From the NCBI RefSeq assembly GCF_013141865.1, contig NZ_RCST01000001.1, positions 2,542,001 through 2,606,000 on the forward strand: a DNA stretch of 64,000 nt, written 5' to 3'. The position numbers were made by a program, and so were the translations under genes. The stretch comes from Methylomonas sp. ZR1. Lineage in GTDB: Bacteria; Pseudomonadota; Gammaproteobacteria; Methylococcales; Methylomonadaceae. Shown in pieces: positions 46,045 through 55,665 of this stretch. Below the pieces are notes generated by a model. That model was not told the DNA's origin and did not search any database. It saw nothing but the letters and a program-made list of their open reading frames with translations. Within the stretch, counting starts at the first letter, position 1. Each line of letters starts with the position of its first letter.

Positions 46045-46286
46045 ATACCATCCCATCATGGTGCGCGCCGTAAACCAGCCAAATATTGAACAGAACAAAG
46101 ATGACATTTATTTATCAAAATCATGCCATTAGATTGCTTTAAGAAAAGACAAGCTAAGCCCGACGGAACAATTCTCAGATTACCCTAACAATCCCCTCCA
46201 AATCTTCGTGGTTTTTTGTGAGTGAAGCTTCGGCTACAATCGCCGGGCTTTCTTTAAACCGTGATTACAATTCGAGGAATCTATCA

Positions 46287-46457
46287 ATGGCAGAGTATAG
46301 AAAATACAAATGTAAAACCTGCGGCCACGTTTACGACGAGCAGTTAGGCGATCCCCGCAACGGCGTGGCCCCCGGCACTCGTTGGGAAGATGTTCCAGAA
46401 GATTGGGGCTGCCCTAAATGCGGGGCAGTAAAATCTATGTTTACTCTGGTACGTTAA
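46287..46457 (+). CDS. rubA: rubredoxin
   Basis: From ATG 46287, with GAGG nine bases upstream, the product is 56 residues. It holds the two metal knuckles, [12 protein letters not shown] and [11 protein letters not shown], each CxxC, and the conserved W-E-D-V-P segment. One Fe(Cys)4 centre carries single electrons to oxidases or hydroxylases such as alkane-type monooxygenases, or to detoxification reductases; the partner is not in the window. It has its own terminator and so is a single-gene unit. Confidence 0.95.
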   Translation: MAEYRKYKCKTCGHVYDEQLGDPRNGVAPGTRWEDVPEDWGCPKCGAVKSMFTLVR

Positions 46458-46478
46458 CAAGCGTCTAACGCAGTAAAT

Positions 46479-46505
46479 AAAAAGGGCGCAATTTGCGCCC
46501 TTTTT
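46479..46505. terminator. bidirectional terminator between rubA and proS
   Basis: AAAAAGGGCGCA and TGCGCCCTTTTT pair perfectly over 12 bases with a three-base loop. It lies 21 bases after rubA and 23 bases before the proS stop, which converges on it. Confidence 0.9.
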
Positions 46506-46527
46506 CGTTTGATTAATCCGACGAAAG

Positions 46528-48237
46528 TTATGCGAGTTTGTTCTTAATAAAGTCGACGAGTTTATCAAATTCAACATTCTGGCTTTCTTTGTCCATGCGA
46601 CCTTGATATTCGACGGTACCGCTATCCAGGCCACGGTCGCCTATTACGATCCGGTGCGGAATGCCGATCAGTTCCATATCCGAGAACATGAATCCGGCTC
46701 GAACCTTTCTATCGTCCAGCAACACTTCGATGCCGGCATCCGTTAAATCTTTATAGATTTTCTCGACCGTATCAATCAAACGATCAGACTTATGCATATT
46801 CATTGGGCAAATAGCGACTTGAAATGGCGCCAGCTCATTGGGCCAGATAATGCCGCGGTCATCGTGGCCTTGTTCGATGGCCGCCGCAACCACCCGCGAG
46901 ATACCAATCCCATAGCAGCCCATGATCATGATCTGGTTTTTACCGGCTTCGTTAATGATGGAGGCGTTCATCGCTTCGCTGTATTTTGTGCCGAGCTGAA
47001 AAATGTGGCCCACTTCTATGCCTCGGGCAATGGTAATTTGCCCTTTGCCGTCCGGGCTGGGATCACCTTCTACTACCATCCGCAAGTCTGCAATGTGCTC
47101 AGGTAAGGCCAGGTCGCGCTGCCAGTTGACGCCTTGATAATGTTTGCCATCCTGATTCGCGCCGCACACAAAGTCGGACATCACAGTTACGCTGCGATCA
47201 GCGATTATCTTTATGCTCAGGCCGATAGGACCTATCGAGCCGGGTTTGCAGTGACAAGCGCCGAGAATCTCTTCATCGCTGGCAAATTGTAATGGCGACA
47301 GGACGCCGTCGATTTTTTCGGCTTTAATCGGGTTTAATTCGTGATCACCCCGCAGCAGCAAGGCAACCAAGCTGGCGTCCTCACCTCTGACAATCAAGGT
47401 TTTCAGGCACTGCTTGGCATCGACCTTAAAAAATCGGCTGACGTCTTCGATGCTATGCTGATTTGGCGTATCAACCAAAACCATAGTTTGAGTCGGCTCG
47501 GCGCGTATCCCTTCAGGCATTAGAGCTTCAGCTTTTTCGACATTCGCGGCGTAATCGCTAGCGGTGGAAAAAGCTATCGCATCTTCGCCGGATTCGGCAA
47601 GTACGTGAAATTCATGGGAAACCGCGCCGCCAATTGAGCCGGAATCGGCTATCACGGCCCGGAATTTCAAACCAAAGCGGTTAAAAATATTGGTGTAGGC
47701 TTGATACATTACGTTGTAAGTCGCCTGTAACGATTCCTGATCGAGATGGAATGAGTAAGCATCTTTCATGATAAATTCGCGTGAACGCATCACACCAAAA
47801 CGCGGACGAATTTCATCGCGGAATTTACTCTGAATTTGATAATAAGTGATAGGCAGCTGTTTGTAGCTTTTCAACTCATGACGAGCGAGGTCAGTAATAA
47901 TTTCTTCGTGCGTCGGACCCAGACAAAATTCGCGGTCGTGGCGATCTTTCAGCCGTGCTAATTCCGGCCCGTATTTCTCCCAACGTCCGGTTTCCTGCCA
48001 TAGCTCTGCAGGCTGCAAAGCCGGCATCAGTACTTCCAGACCGCCCGCTTTATTCATTTCCGCACGTACAATGTGTTCAACTTTACGCAATACCCGCAAA
48101 CCCAGTGGCAGCCAGGTGTAGATGCCCGCGGCAAGTTTGCGAATCAAGCCGGCGCGTATCATGAGTTTGTGGCTGGCTATTTCGGCGTCGGCCGGTATTT
48201 CTTTGACGGTACTAAGAGGAAATTGGGAAGTGCGCAT
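46528..48237 (-). CDS. proS: prolyl-tRNA synthetase
   Basis: The 569-residue class II enzyme charges tRNA-Pro. The N-terminal [20 protein letters not shown] and [20 protein letters not shown] belong to the catalytic core (motifs 1 and 2), followed by an editing insertion domain (about 225-405; YaeG/YbaK-like) and [17 protein letters not shown] (motif 3 region). The C-terminal anticodon-binding domain holds [20 protein letters not shown]. This is the bacterial-type ProRS with cis editing. It is divergent from the gacA-like gene. Confidence 0.97.
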   Translation of the reverse strand: MRTSQFPLSTVKEIPADAEIASHKLMIRAGLIRKLAAGIYTWLPLGLRVLRKVEHIVRAEMNKAGGLEVLMPALQPAELWQETGRWEKYGPELARLKDRHDREFCLGPTHEEIITDLARHELKSYKQLPITYYQIQSKFRDEIRPRFGVMRSREFIMKDAYSFHLDQESLQATYNVMYQAYTNIFNRFGLKFRAVIADSGSIGGAVSHEFHVLAESGEDAIAFSTASDYAANVEKAEALMPEGIRAEPTQTMVLVDTPNQHSIEDVSRFFKVDAKQCLKTLIVRGEDASLVALLLRGDHELNPIKAEKIDGVLSPLQFASDEEILGACHCKPGSIGPIGLSIKIIADRSVTVMSDFVCGANQDGKHYQGVNWQRDLALPEHIADLRMVVEGDPSPDGKGQITIARGIEVGHIFQLGTKYSEAMNASIINEAGKNQIMIMGCYGIGISRVVAAAIEQGHDDRGIIWPNELAPFQVAICPMNMHKSDRLIDTVEKIYKDLTDAGIEVLLDDRKVRAGFMFSDMELIGIPHRIVIGDRGLDSGTVEYQGRMDKESQNVEFDKLVDFIKNKLA

Positions 48238-48400
48238 ATTGGCCCTGAAGTTGTTTTATCAAAACCGCTATTTTAACGGCTAAACGCCAAAACCACGAAT
48301 CAACGACGCTATTTGGGTCTATCCTACTCACTTTTAGCATTGCTGTTGTTGATGAAATTTGGGAAACTTGACCTGATATAAGCCCCAGAAAAAGGAAGTT

Positions 48401-49039
48401 ATGATTAAAGTATTGCTGGTTGATGATCATGAGCTTGTCAGAAGCGGCATAGAAGCTTTGTTGGCAGCTGAAAAGGATATTGAGGTGGTCGCCGTCTGTA
48501 ATTGTGGCGAGGAGGCTTTGCGGATTGTCGAACAAGAGCCGCCCGATGTCATTTTGATGGACATTAATATGCCCGGCATAGGCGGGTTTGAAGCGTGCCG
48601 GCGCATACTGCAATCGCAGCCATCGATTAAAATCATCGCCTTGTCGGTGCATAACGACGGCCCCATACCGCAACAACTGCTGAAATTGGGTGTGGTCGGC
48701 TTTGTATCCAAGGCTTCGCCGGTCAGCGAAATGGTGGCGGCAATTAAATCGGTAATTTCCGGTAAGCGCTATTTGTGCCAGGATGTGGCCAGTAACTTGG
48801 CTTTTCAGTTTTTGCCAGGCGCGGATGTCTCGCCTTTTTTACAGCTTTCCCAGCGTGAGGCTGAAGTAGTACGTCTGATTTTGCGCGGCAGGAGCATTCA
48901 GGAAATGTCGGAGGCTTTGCAACTGAGCGACAAGACTATCAATACCTACCGCTATCGCTTGTATCGCAAATTGAATATAAAAAACGATGTGGAGTTAACC
49001 AGATTGGCAGTCAAATTTAATTATCTTGATGCCCTTTAA
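48401..49039 (+). CDS. response regulator, UvrY/GacA type
   Basis: The 212-residue NarL-family regulator has a receiver (acidic pair near 8-9, phospho-acceptor in VILMDINMPG near 54, lysine in FVSKASPV near 105) and a LuxR-type helix-turn-helix. The latter reads LSQREAEVVRLILRGRSIQE and TINTYRYRLYRKLNIKNDVE, characteristic of UvrY/SirA/GacA. GacA normally answers BarA and switches on Csr small RNAs that control secondary metabolism and attachment. No sensor kinase partner is adjacent. AAGGAAG lies before the ATG. Confidence 0.92.
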   Translation: MIKVLLVDDHELVRSGIEALLAAEKDIEVVAVCNCGEEALRIVEQEPPDVILMDINMPGIGGFEACRRILQSQPSIKIIALSVHNDGPIPQQLLKLGVVGFVSKASPVSEMVAAIKSVISGKRYLCQDVASNLAFQFLPGADVSPFLQLSQREAEVVRLILRGRSIQEMSEALQLSDKTINTYRYRLYRKLNIKNDVELTRLAVKFNYLDAL

Positions 49040-49044
49040 AAAAC

Positions 49045-49075
49045 AGGGATGCGGGGTTGTTTGCCACACATCCCT
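49045..49075 (-). terminator. probable terminator of the mtdB pair
   Basis: AGGGATG and CATCCCT pair over seven bases with a 17-base loop. On the minus strand, where the mtdB genes end 8 bases earlier, a run of six T's follows at about 49037-49042. The gacA-like gene converges from the other side. Confidence 0.55.
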
Positions 49076-49082
49076 AGAGTAG

Positions 49083-49988
49083 TCAGACCAAGGTGCGGGC
49101 TTTGGTAAAGGCTTCCCGAAAATCCAGAAAGACCGGTTTTTCCGCTTCCAGCATCATTTTCAACAATTCATGTTGCAACTGATATTTGACATTACCTATC
49201 GCCAGCGCACCGACACCGACCGCATTTATCGCTTGATTCGCCAAGTTTAATGGTGCCGATAAATCATTTAACTCTATGCCTTCTATACCGGATGGCGGTA
49301 CGGCATTGACATCACCGGCTACTTTCAACTGCTTGGCTTGCGCCAGAACGGCCGCATTGATAACTCGAATACCGGCCTTTGCCGTGCAGAATACTAAGTC
49401 TGCATCGGCTATTAACGCGGCTTTTTCTTCGTCATTGCGGGCAACTCCGCCACTCATGGTGGCACCAAAACGCCGGTTGTATTGTTTGGCCGCGTCTTTT
49501 GCGGAATCTATTGATAGATGATCCACCAAGATTGTTTCCGCGCCTTGCAACGAGGCTATCACGCCAGTGGCGATGCCGACCGGGCCGGTGCCGCCGAACA
49601 CTACCGCCTTACTGCCCTTCAATTCTTTACCATGATGTTGTTTAAGCGCCTTTTCCACGCACGCCACCAAAGCTGCTGCGGTGGTGCAAGCGCCGCTCGG
49701 ATCGGCAAATACTGAAACCTCAAACGGCGGCACCATGGCCGGCTTGGTGGCTTGCAACATATCGATAGCCATGCCCATATCCCTGCCGCCGATAAAGATC
49801 GCGGTTTTCTTACTGGCCGACGGACTACGCGAAAAAATCGCATCTTGGGTCAAATTGTGAATAGTCTCCAATTTAACGTTGGAATACGGCATCAGCACAT
49901 CAAAGCCTGCGTCGAGTGCCATGTTAATGTCAAACGGACTGTTGTTTGGCATCGGGTCGAACATGTGAAGTATGCTGCGTTTTGCCAT
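49083..49988 (-). CDS. mtdB: NAD(P)-dependent methylene-tetrahydromethanopterin dehydrogenase (downstream copy)
   Basis: The 301-residue enzyme oxidises methylene-H4MPT to methenyl-H4MPT in formaldehyde oxidation. SPFDINMALDAGFDVLMPY, TQDAIFSRSP, MVPPFEVSVFADPSG and AGDVNAVPPSGIEGI match MtdB. The nucleotide-binding GGTGPVG (about 132-138) is followed after the second strand by LVDHLS. The acidic residue there resembles NAD-preferring folds and differs from the GRxLDKA loop in the upstream copy. It lies 47 bases behind that copy on the same strand. Start is ATG 49988. Confidence 0.9.
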   Translation of the reverse strand: MAKRSILHMFDPMPNNSPFDINMALDAGFDVLMPYSNVKLETIHNLTQDAIFSRSPSASKKTAIFIGGRDMGMAIDMLQATKPAMVPPFEVSVFADPSGACTTAAALVACVEKALKQHHGKELKGSKAVVFGGTGPVGIATGVIASLQGAETILVDHLSIDSAKDAAKQYNRRFGATMSGGVARNDEEKAALIADADLVFCTAKAGIRVINAAVLAQAKQLKVAGDVNAVPPSGIEGIELNDLSAPLNLANQAINAVGVGALAIGNVKYQLQHELLKMMLEAEKPVFLDFREAFTKARTLV

Positions 49989-50035
49989 TTTTACCTTACC
50001 CTCTGTGATAGGCAGACTTTGGGGAGCTTAGCTAA

Positions 50036-50944
50036 TTACTTAGACGATTTGATGAATTCGCGAGCGACTTCGAAAGCGTGTTCGAAATGTAAGAATAGCG
50101 GTTGATCGCTTTCCAGCATTCTTTTCAGCAAACGGCTTTGCGCTTGGTATTTGATGTTGCCTATCGCCAGAGCGCCTATGCCTACCGCGCCACTGGTGGA
50201 TCCGGCTAACGGTTTGCCGTTATCGAACGCATCCACACCGGCAATACCGGCTGGCGGTACCGCGTTTACATCGGCGGCTACTTTCAATTGCGCAGCTTGG
50301 GAGATTAATTCTGTGCTGAGCAATTCAATGCCGGCCGCACCCGTTGCAAAAACCACATCGGCGGTTTTCATGTATTCGGTCTTATCGGCGTCGGCGCCTG
50401 CCAGCACTGTAATTTTGCCATCGCCAAATTCTTCGCTGCATAGCTCTGCGGTGCGCTCGGCTTTATCGAGTTGCCTACCGATGATTCGGACTTTAGCGCC
50501 CGCTTGAGCGGCAATCACCGCAGCCGCTTGACCGACCGGACCAGTACCGCCCAAGGCGATCACGTTTTTACCTTCCAGCGTGGTGTCGAATTTTTCAGCC
50601 AGTTCTTTTTCAACTGCTGCGACCATGCCGGCTGCCGTGGTGAATGCGCCGCTAGGATCGGCGAATACTGATACTTCGAAAGGCGGGACCATGGAATTCT
50701 TGGCCATTTTCAACATATCCATTGCTTGCTTGGTCTCCCGGCCACCGATAAAAATAGCGGTGCGCAACAGGCCTTTCGGACTGCGCGAAAAAATAGCATC
50801 TTGGACCAAGCCCCTGACTTCGCTGGGTTCAACGTTGATGTAGGGGATTGCTGAAATCCAGCCGGCGTCCATCGCCATATTGACGTCGAACGGGCTTAAG
50901 TTCTTGGCTGTAGTCAGCATGTGCAGGATAAAGGGTTTTTCCAT
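50036..50944 (-). CDS. mtdB: methylene-tetrahydromethanopterin dehydrogenase (upstream copy, MtdA-like coenzyme loop)
   Basis: The 302-residue paralogue shares the MtdB body (SPFDVNMAMDAGWISAIPYI, VQDAIFSRSPK, MVPPFEVSVFADPSGAFTTA, ADVNAVPPAGIAGV). After the GGTGPVG turn the second strand ends in IIGRQLDKAERTAEL. A GRxLDKA segment is what I recall for MtdA, which is specific for NADP; MtdB proteins lack it. The copy therefore is predicted to prefer NADP. It is the first gene of the pair. The start is ATG 50944 with a short leader. Confidence 0.88.
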   Translation of the reverse strand: MEKPFILHMLTTAKNLSPFDVNMAMDAGWISAIPYINVEPSEVRGLVQDAIFSRSPKGLLRTAIFIGGRETKQAMDMLKMAKNSMVPPFEVSVFADPSGAFTTAAGMVAAVEKELAEKFDTTLEGKNVIALGGTGPVGQAAAVIAAQAGAKVRIIGRQLDKAERTAELCSEEFGDGKITVLAGADADKTEYMKTADVVFATGAAGIELLSTELISQAAQLKVAADVNAVPPAGIAGVDAFDNGKPLAGSTSGAVGIGALAIGNIKYQAQSRLLKRMLESDQPLFLHFEHAFEVAREFIKSSK

Positions 50945-51030
50945 GATGGCCTCTTATAATTTGATTAGCCGGTAAGTATAAAAGAAAAGGCAAGACGATA
51001 ACAATTTTAGGCTAAATGCCGAATTGCGCA

Positions 51031-51825
51031 TTATTTTAAGCGCGCCGGCACATGCGGCTCGATAGCGTGGTACATCAATTGATGCATCTTAGGGTTGCCA
51101 ACAATGATGTTGCCGGACTGTAAGTATTTGTCGTTAAAGGAAAAATCTGTGGCGACACCACCAGCTTCCTGCACCAGCAACACGCCAGCGGCAATATCCC
51201 ATTCCTTCACGCCGATTTCCCAGTACGCATCCAGACGACCGCAGGCCACATAAGCCATGTCCAGTGCGGCGGCTCCGGCGCGGCGGATACCTGCTGAGTC
51301 GGCACAAACGGCTTTAAACATGCCCAAATAGGGTTCGATGTTTTCCATGGTTTTAAATGGAAAACCCGTGCCAATCAGGGCGCCGCGCATACTGCTTTGT
51401 TTGGTGACCCGGATTTTGCGATTGTTCAACATAGCGCCGCCGCCGCGTTCGGCAGTGAAGAGTTCGTCGCGGCTAGGGTCGTAAATCACACCCAACTCTA
51501 GTTTATTTTTGTTTTTTAGCGCTATAGACACGGCATATTGTGGAAAGCCGTGTAAAAAATTAGTGGTGCCATCCAAAGGGTCAATTATCCAGGTGTAGTC
51601 GTTACCTTTGTGTTCGCCGCTTTCTTCGGCCAGAATGCCATGCTCGGGAAACGCGGCGCGAATGACTTTGATAATTTCCTGCTCGGCGGCCCGGTCAACC
51701 TCGGAGGCGTAGTCATTACGGCTTTTTTGATCGATAGTGAGTTTCTCGATATTTTGTGAAGAGCGTTGGATTAGGTCGCCGGCGTTCCGCGCTGCGCGGA
51801 CGGCAATATTAAGCATCGGATGCAT
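51031..51825 (-). CDS. suhB: inositol-1-monophosphatase / Nus-associated SuhB
   Basis: The 264-residue protein matches SuhB from the first residues (MHPMLNIAVRAARNAGDL), which fixes the start. The phosphatase motifs EESGEHKG, WIIDPLDGTTNFLHGFPQYA and VKEWDIAAGVLLVQEAGG bind magnesium and substrate. SuhB also works with Nus factors in rRNA antitermination in gammaproteobacteria. It is divergent from trmJ, as in E. coli, where suhB and trmJ are neighbours. Confidence 0.95.
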   Translation of the reverse strand: MHPMLNIAVRAARNAGDLIQRSSQNIEKLTIDQKSRNDYASEVDRAAEQEIIKVIRAAFPEHGILAEESGEHKGNDYTWIIDPLDGTTNFLHGFPQYAVSIALKNKNKLELGVIYDPSRDELFTAERGGGAMLNNRKIRVTKQSSMRGALIGTGFPFKTMENIEPYLGMFKAVCADSAGIRRAGAAALDMAYVACGRLDAYWEIGVKEWDIAAGVLLVQEAGGVATDFSFNDKYLQSGNIIVGNPKMHQLMYHAIEPHVPARLK

Positions 51826-51915
51826 AGATCGAATTGAAAATGAGCAGTTAGAAAACTCGGATAGGATAGCAAATTTTGCTAGAATCGCTGCTTTTTTAGC
51901 CGCAGAGGCCGGGCA

Positions 51916-52641
51916 TTGCTATCACATTTTAAAGTGGTTTTAGTGGAGACTTCCCATCCCGGCAACATCGGTGCGGTGGCTAGAGCCATGAAAAATATGC
52001 AGATGGACCAACTGCGCTTGGTGTCTCCAAAAAGCTTTCCGCATGCCGATGCCACGGCCAGAGCGTCCGGGGCCGACGATGTGCTTAGATCTGCAACTGT
52101 CTTCGGTTCTTTACAAGATGCTATTGCCGATTGCCAGGTAGTATTGGGCTCCAGCGCACGCGATAGAACCATCAGCTGGCCAAGCTTGACTGCCAGGCAA
52201 ACCGCCGAAAAATGGGTAGGCGCATCACCGGAGCAAAATATCGCCTTGGTGTTCGGCCGGGAAAATTCCGGCTTAAAAAACCATGAATTGGACTTATGTC
52301 ATTATTTGTTGCGAATTCCGTGCAACACAGAATATAGCTCGCTGAACTTGGCGGCGGCAGTGCAAGTTGTGTGCTACGAGCTATTCGTCGCATCCGGCCA
52401 GGAAATGGTCAGCAATGTGGGCGATATGGGTGAAGAACCTCTGGCGACAGCCGAACAGATGGAAGCCTTTTATGTGCATCTCCATCAGACCATGGCGGAT
52501 ATTGGTTTTCTGCACCCGGAGCGTTCTAAATCAATCATGCGTCGCTTGCGGCGCATCTTTAATCGGACCCAGCTTGATACCAAGGAGCTGGATATCCTGA
52601 GGGGCATACTGCGCTTCTCACAAAATCACAACGCCAAATAA
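51916..52641 (+). CDS. trmJ: tRNA (cytidine/uridine-2'-O-)-methyltransferase TrmJ
   Basis: The 241-residue SPOUT enzyme methylates the ribose of tRNA position 32. [16 protein letters not shown] (about 13-28), [15 protein letters not shown] (about 102-116) and the C-terminal [20 protein letters not shown] give the trefoil-knot cofactor site. The start is TTG 51916, seven bases after GAGG; the conserved [13 protein letters not shown] begins right after, so no other start fits. It is followed four bases later by cysE, then the isc genes, an order seen in related gammaproteobacteria. Confidence 0.94.
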   Translation: MLSHFKVVLVETSHPGNIGAVARAMKNMQMDQLRLVSPKSFPHADATARASGADDVLRSATVFGSLQDAIADCQVVLGSSARDRTISWPSLTARQTAEKWVGASPEQNIALVFGRENSGLKNHELDLCHYLLRIPCNTEYSSLNLAAAVQVVCYELFVASGQEMVSNVGDMGEEPLATAEQMEAFYVHLHQTMADIGFLHPERSKSIMRRLRRIFNRTQLDTKELDILRGILRFSQNHNAK

Positions 52642-52645
52642 ACCC

Positions 52646-53398
52646 ATGCTGGCCAGACTCAAAGAAGATATTAACTGCGTATTTGCCCGGGACCCGGCCG
52701 CGCAGTCGGCTTTTGAAGTGATAACCACCTACCCCGGCTTTCACGCCGTACTGATTCACCGTTGCAGCCACTGGTTATGGTTGCGTGGCTTTAGGTGGGC
52801 CGGTCGTTATGTATCGTTCTTGGGCCGGTGGCTAACCGGTATCGAAATTCATCCCGGCGCGCAAATCGGCCGGCGGTTCTTTATCGACCATGGCATGGGG
52901 GTGGTGATCGGTGAAACTGCCGTGATTGGGGACGATTGCACGCTATACCATGGCGTGACCTTGGGTGGCACCAGTTGGAACAAGGGTAAGCGCCACCCGA
53001 CCCTGGGCAATGGCGTGGTAATAGGGGCTGGGGCCAAGGTGCTGGGACCGATTGAGGTCGGCGATGGGGCGAGAGTCGGTTCGAATTCGGTAGTAGTAAA
53101 ATCGGTGCCAATGGGGGTGACGGTAGTTGGGATTCCCGCACATATCGTCGACCCCAAAGCCAAACAAGAAAAAGCCCGGCGCGATGCAATGGCACAGAAA
53201 ATGGGTTTCGACGCATACGGCGCCACGGGTGATATGCCGGATCCTATCGCTAACGCTATCAATCTGATGCTTGACCATATCCATCAACTCGATAAACAAA
53301 TAGCCGATATGCAACAGGTATTGAACGATGCCGGCATTAATTGCCATCGCCAGGCCATGTCGGCTTTGGATGATTGTGAAATTAAGGATAAGCAATAA
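52646..53398 (+). CDS. cysE: serine O-acetyltransferase
   Basis: The 250-residue CysE makes O-acetylserine from serine and acetyl-CoA, the first step of cysteine synthesis. The N-terminal helical part is short, and then hexapeptide repeats form a left-handed beta-helix: [40 protein letters not shown], and the catalytic loop [19 protein letters not shown]. This is the short CysE form (about 250 residues) often found next to isc genes. The C-terminal tail has a helix beyond the core. It sits four bases after trmJ. Confidence 0.95.
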   Translation: MLARLKEDINCVFARDPAAQSAFEVITTYPGFHAVLIHRCSHWLWLRGFRWAGRYVSFLGRWLTGIEIHPGAQIGRRFFIDHGMGVVIGETAVIGDDCTLYHGVTLGGTSWNKGKRHPTLGNGVVIGAGAKVLGPIEVGDGARVGSNSVVVKSVPMGVTVVGIPAHIVDPKAKQEKARRDAMAQKMGFDAYGATGDMPDPIANAINLMLDHIHQLDKQIADMQQVLNDAGINCHRQAMSALDDCEIKDKQ

Positions 53399-53622
53399 CG
53401 CTGTCAGGTATTTTCTGATACTGAATGCTCGAACGCTGGTCATCGGCGTGATTCAAACTGAGTAGCGTATGCTTTAAGCTTCTTGCAGAGTCGCGAGATT
53501 TCAACCCCGCAAATTCCCAACGAGTTCAAGCTGTAAAACGCTTGATCTGTCCTCAGAATTGAAAAATATGTGTTACAGCTTGTCTGTGTTTAATACCTCA
53601 AGAACCACTTACGATTGAATAC

Positions 53623-53651
53623 TTGACCAAATTACTGGGTTTATTTATAGT
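53623..53651 (+). promoter_or_regulatory. isc promoter overlapped by an IscR-like operator
   Basis: TTGACC (53623-53628), a 17-base spacer and TATAGT (53646-53651) make a strong sigma-70 promoter 36 bases before iscR. Bases 53619-53643 match 19 of 25 positions of my recollection of the E. coli type-1 IscR site, with a perfect first nine bases. Autorepression by cluster-loaded IscR is the expected control. AAGGGG lies six bases before the iscR ATG. Confidence 0.65.
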
Positions 53652-53686
53652 CAGCATTATTTTCATTAGTTTGTAAGGGGTTTGAA

Positions 53687-54172
53687 ATGCGGCTTACCAC
53701 AAAAGGGCGTTACGCGGTCACCGCGATGCTGGATTTGGCTTTTCACAGTCAAGCCAACCCGGTGACTTTGACTGACATTGCGACTCGACAAACCATCTCC
53801 TTGTCTTATCTTGAACAATTGTTTGCTCGTTTACGCAAGGCCGGCATGGTGAAAGGTGTTAGAGGGCCCGGCGGCGGGTACACACTTAGTCGCAGTGCCC
53901 GGGAAATTAATATTGCCGACATTATCGAAGCAGTCGACGAACCTGTTGATTCGACCAAATGCGGTGGTAAAGCCAATTGCCACAACGATGAACCTTGCCT
54001 GACCCACGATTTATGGATGGGCTTGAGCGAGCAAATTCGCGCTTACTTAAAAGAAATCAGTCTTGGGCAGTTGCTAGAGCGCGATTTTGTCAGTGACGTG
54101 GCAAAAAGACAGAGCAAACAAGTCGAGCATGTCATCGAAATGCAACCTCGGCAGGAAAAACGCATCGCGTAA
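53687..54172 (+). CDS. iscR: Fe-S cluster-sensing regulator IscR
   Basis: The 161-residue Rrf2-family regulator has a winged helix-turn-helix ([40 protein letters not shown]) and the cluster-ligand set [13 protein letters not shown] near 92-104, the expected C-x5-C-x5-C. With a [2Fe-2S] cluster it represses the isc operon; apo-IscR controls other promoters. The C-terminus is longer than the core by a basic tail. Its stop overlaps the iscS start (TAATG). Confidence 0.95.
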   Translation: MRLTTKGRYAVTAMLDLAFHSQANPVTLTDIATRQTISLSYLEQLFARLRKAGMVKGVRGPGGGYTLSRSAREINIADIIEAVDEPVDSTKCGGKANCHNDEPCLTHDLWMGLSEQIRAYLKEISLGQLLERDFVSDVAKRQSKQVEHVIEMQPRQEKRIA

Positions 54173-55275
54173 TGATCTATCTGGATCATAACGCCACCAC
54201 CCGTTGTGACGAGCGAGTGGTGGAAGCGATGTTGCCCTATTTGCATGGCATGTACGGCAATCCATCCAGTTTGTATAAGCTTGGCCGCATAGCCCGCAGC
54301 GCTATCGACACCGCCAGGGAACAAATCTCCGGGCTGATAGATGCACCAGGAGCGCAGATTGTATTTACCAGCGGCGGCACTGAAGCAAATGCGTTGGCAC
54401 TAGCCAACGCCCGTGAACGCGGGCTGGCAATTTCTGCAATCGAACACCCCTCCATTTTCGAAAACGCCGCATACTTCCGGCAGTGTTTTCGCAACTTGCA
54501 AACGCTTGAGGTGGATGGCGATGGAACAATTCCCTTACTCGCTCTGGACAAAGTAAATTGGCAAGCCGGCGACATGGCGTCGGTGATGTTGGCGAATAAT
54601 GAAACCGGCGTTGTTCAAGACCTTGCAGCCATCGCCGAACGTTTAGCTGAACGCGGAGTCAACCTGCATACCGATGCCGTCCAGGCCTTGGGTAAAATCT
54701 CATTTTCGTTCAAAAAGCTGGGCGTTAAATTGATGAGTTTATCCAGCCACAAAATATACGGGCCAAAAGGTTGCGGGGCATTGGTCGTTGCAGAAGATTT
54801 TGTTTTAAAGCCCTGGCTGCGCGGCGGCGACCAGGAGCATGGCTGGCGGGCTGGTACGGAAAACGTGGCGGCGATAGTGGGTTTTGGTAAAGCAGCCGAG
54901 TTGGCTAAGACAGAAACAGACGCAAGACAAGCTCGCATGCTGGCGCTGAGAAAGCGTTTGGAGCAAGCTCTAGACACCATTCCGGGCTTGGTGATCTTTG
55001 CCGAACACGCCCCAAGATTGCCGAATACCGTGCAGTTTGGTATCCCCGGCATTAGCGGCGAAATGTTGTTAATGCAGTTGGATCAGCGCAATATCGCGGT
55101 TTCCAGTGGCTCCGCCTGCTCGGCGTCGTCCGGCGAAATCAGCCCGGTGTTGACGGCTATGGGAGTGGAAGCCTCCTTGGCTAAATCGGCTATCCGCGTC
55201 AGTTTGGGTAAAGACAACCAAGAAACCGAAATCGATCAATTCGTCGATGTGTTAAAAACATTGATAGCAAATTAA
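54172..55275 (+). CDS. iscS: cysteine desulfurase (short IscS/NifS type)
   Basis: The 367-residue PLP enzyme releases sulfur from cysteine for Fe-S assembly. [20 protein letters not shown] opens the fold; HTDAVQALGKI and SSHKIYGPKGCGAL carry the PLP-binding aspartate and lysine (K near 194). The sulfur-accepting cysteine is in SSGSACSASSGE near 313. It is about 40 residues shorter than E. coli IscS and resembles the NifS-like group with a short loop. It is coupled to iscR by one shared base (TAATG). No iscU follows, so its acceptor scaffold is elsewhere or it feeds another pathway. Confidence 0.92.
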   Translation: MIYLDHNATTRCDERVVEAMLPYLHGMYGNPSSLYKLGRIARSAIDTAREQISGLIDAPGAQIVFTSGGTEANALALANARERGLAISAIEHPSIFENAAYFRQCFRNLQTLEVDGDGTIPLLALDKVNWQAGDMASVMLANNETGVVQDLAAIAERLAERGVNLHTDAVQALGKISFSFKKLGVKLMSLSSHKIYGPKGCGALVVAEDFVLKPWLRGGDQEHGWRAGTENVAAIVGFGKAAELAKTETDARQARMLALRKRLEQALDTIPGLVIFAEHAPRLPNTVQFGIPGISGEMLLMQLDQRNIAVSSGSACSASSGEISPVLTAMGVEASLAKSAIRVSLGKDNQETEIDQFVDVLKTLIAN

Positions 55276-55290
55276 TTAGGAGAATGAGCA

Positions 55291-55614
55291 ATGGCTATTA
55301 CCGTCACCGAAAGTGCCGCCCGGCAAATCCAAAAACAGTTACAAAAGCGCGGCACAGGCTTAGGCTTGAGATTGGGCGTGAAAACATCCGGATGCTCAGG
55401 GTACGCCTACGTGTTGGATTATGCCGATCAGGCCGAAGCTGATGAGGTGGTATTCGATCAACACGATGTAAAAGTACTGGTTAAACAGGCTGATCTGGAT
55501 AAATTGAGCGGCATTGAGCTGGATTATGCGAAGGAAGGTTTTAACGAGGCCTTTAAATTCAACAACCCCAATGTAAAAGGCACCTGCGGTTGCGGGGAGA
55601 GTTTTTCGGTTTAG
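55291..55614 (+). CDS. iscA: A-type Fe-S carrier IscA
   Basis: The 107-residue protein shows the three canonical cysteines at 35 (TSGCSGYAY) and 99/101 ([11 protein letters not shown]). It carries Fe-S clusters or iron to target proteins. AGGAG precedes its ATG. It is the last gene of the short isc operon; hscBA and fdx are absent downstream. Confidence 0.95.
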   Translation: MAITVTESAARQIQKQLQKRGTGLGLRLGVKTSGCSGYAYVLDYADQAEADEVVFDQHDVKVLVKQADLDKLSGIELDYAKEGFNEAFKFNNPNVKGTCGCGESFSV

Positions 55615-55623
55615 CGGATAAAA

Positions 55624-55656
55624 ACGCCGGCTTTGCAATCTCAATAAAGCCGGCGT
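55624..55656 (-). terminator. terminator of the HvfA-like gene
   Basis: ACGCCGGCTTT and AAAGCCGGCGT pair over 11 bases with an 11-base loop. On the minus strand a T-rich tail follows, downstream of the HvfA-like gene. On the plus strand it lies just after iscA and may also stop that transcript. Confidence 0.75.
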
Positions 55657-55665
55657 CATCGGCGC

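Noticed and set aside
48212..48676. 154-codon minus-strand frame over the gacA-like gene start
   Set aside because: Shadow of the response regulator; its translation resembles no protein.
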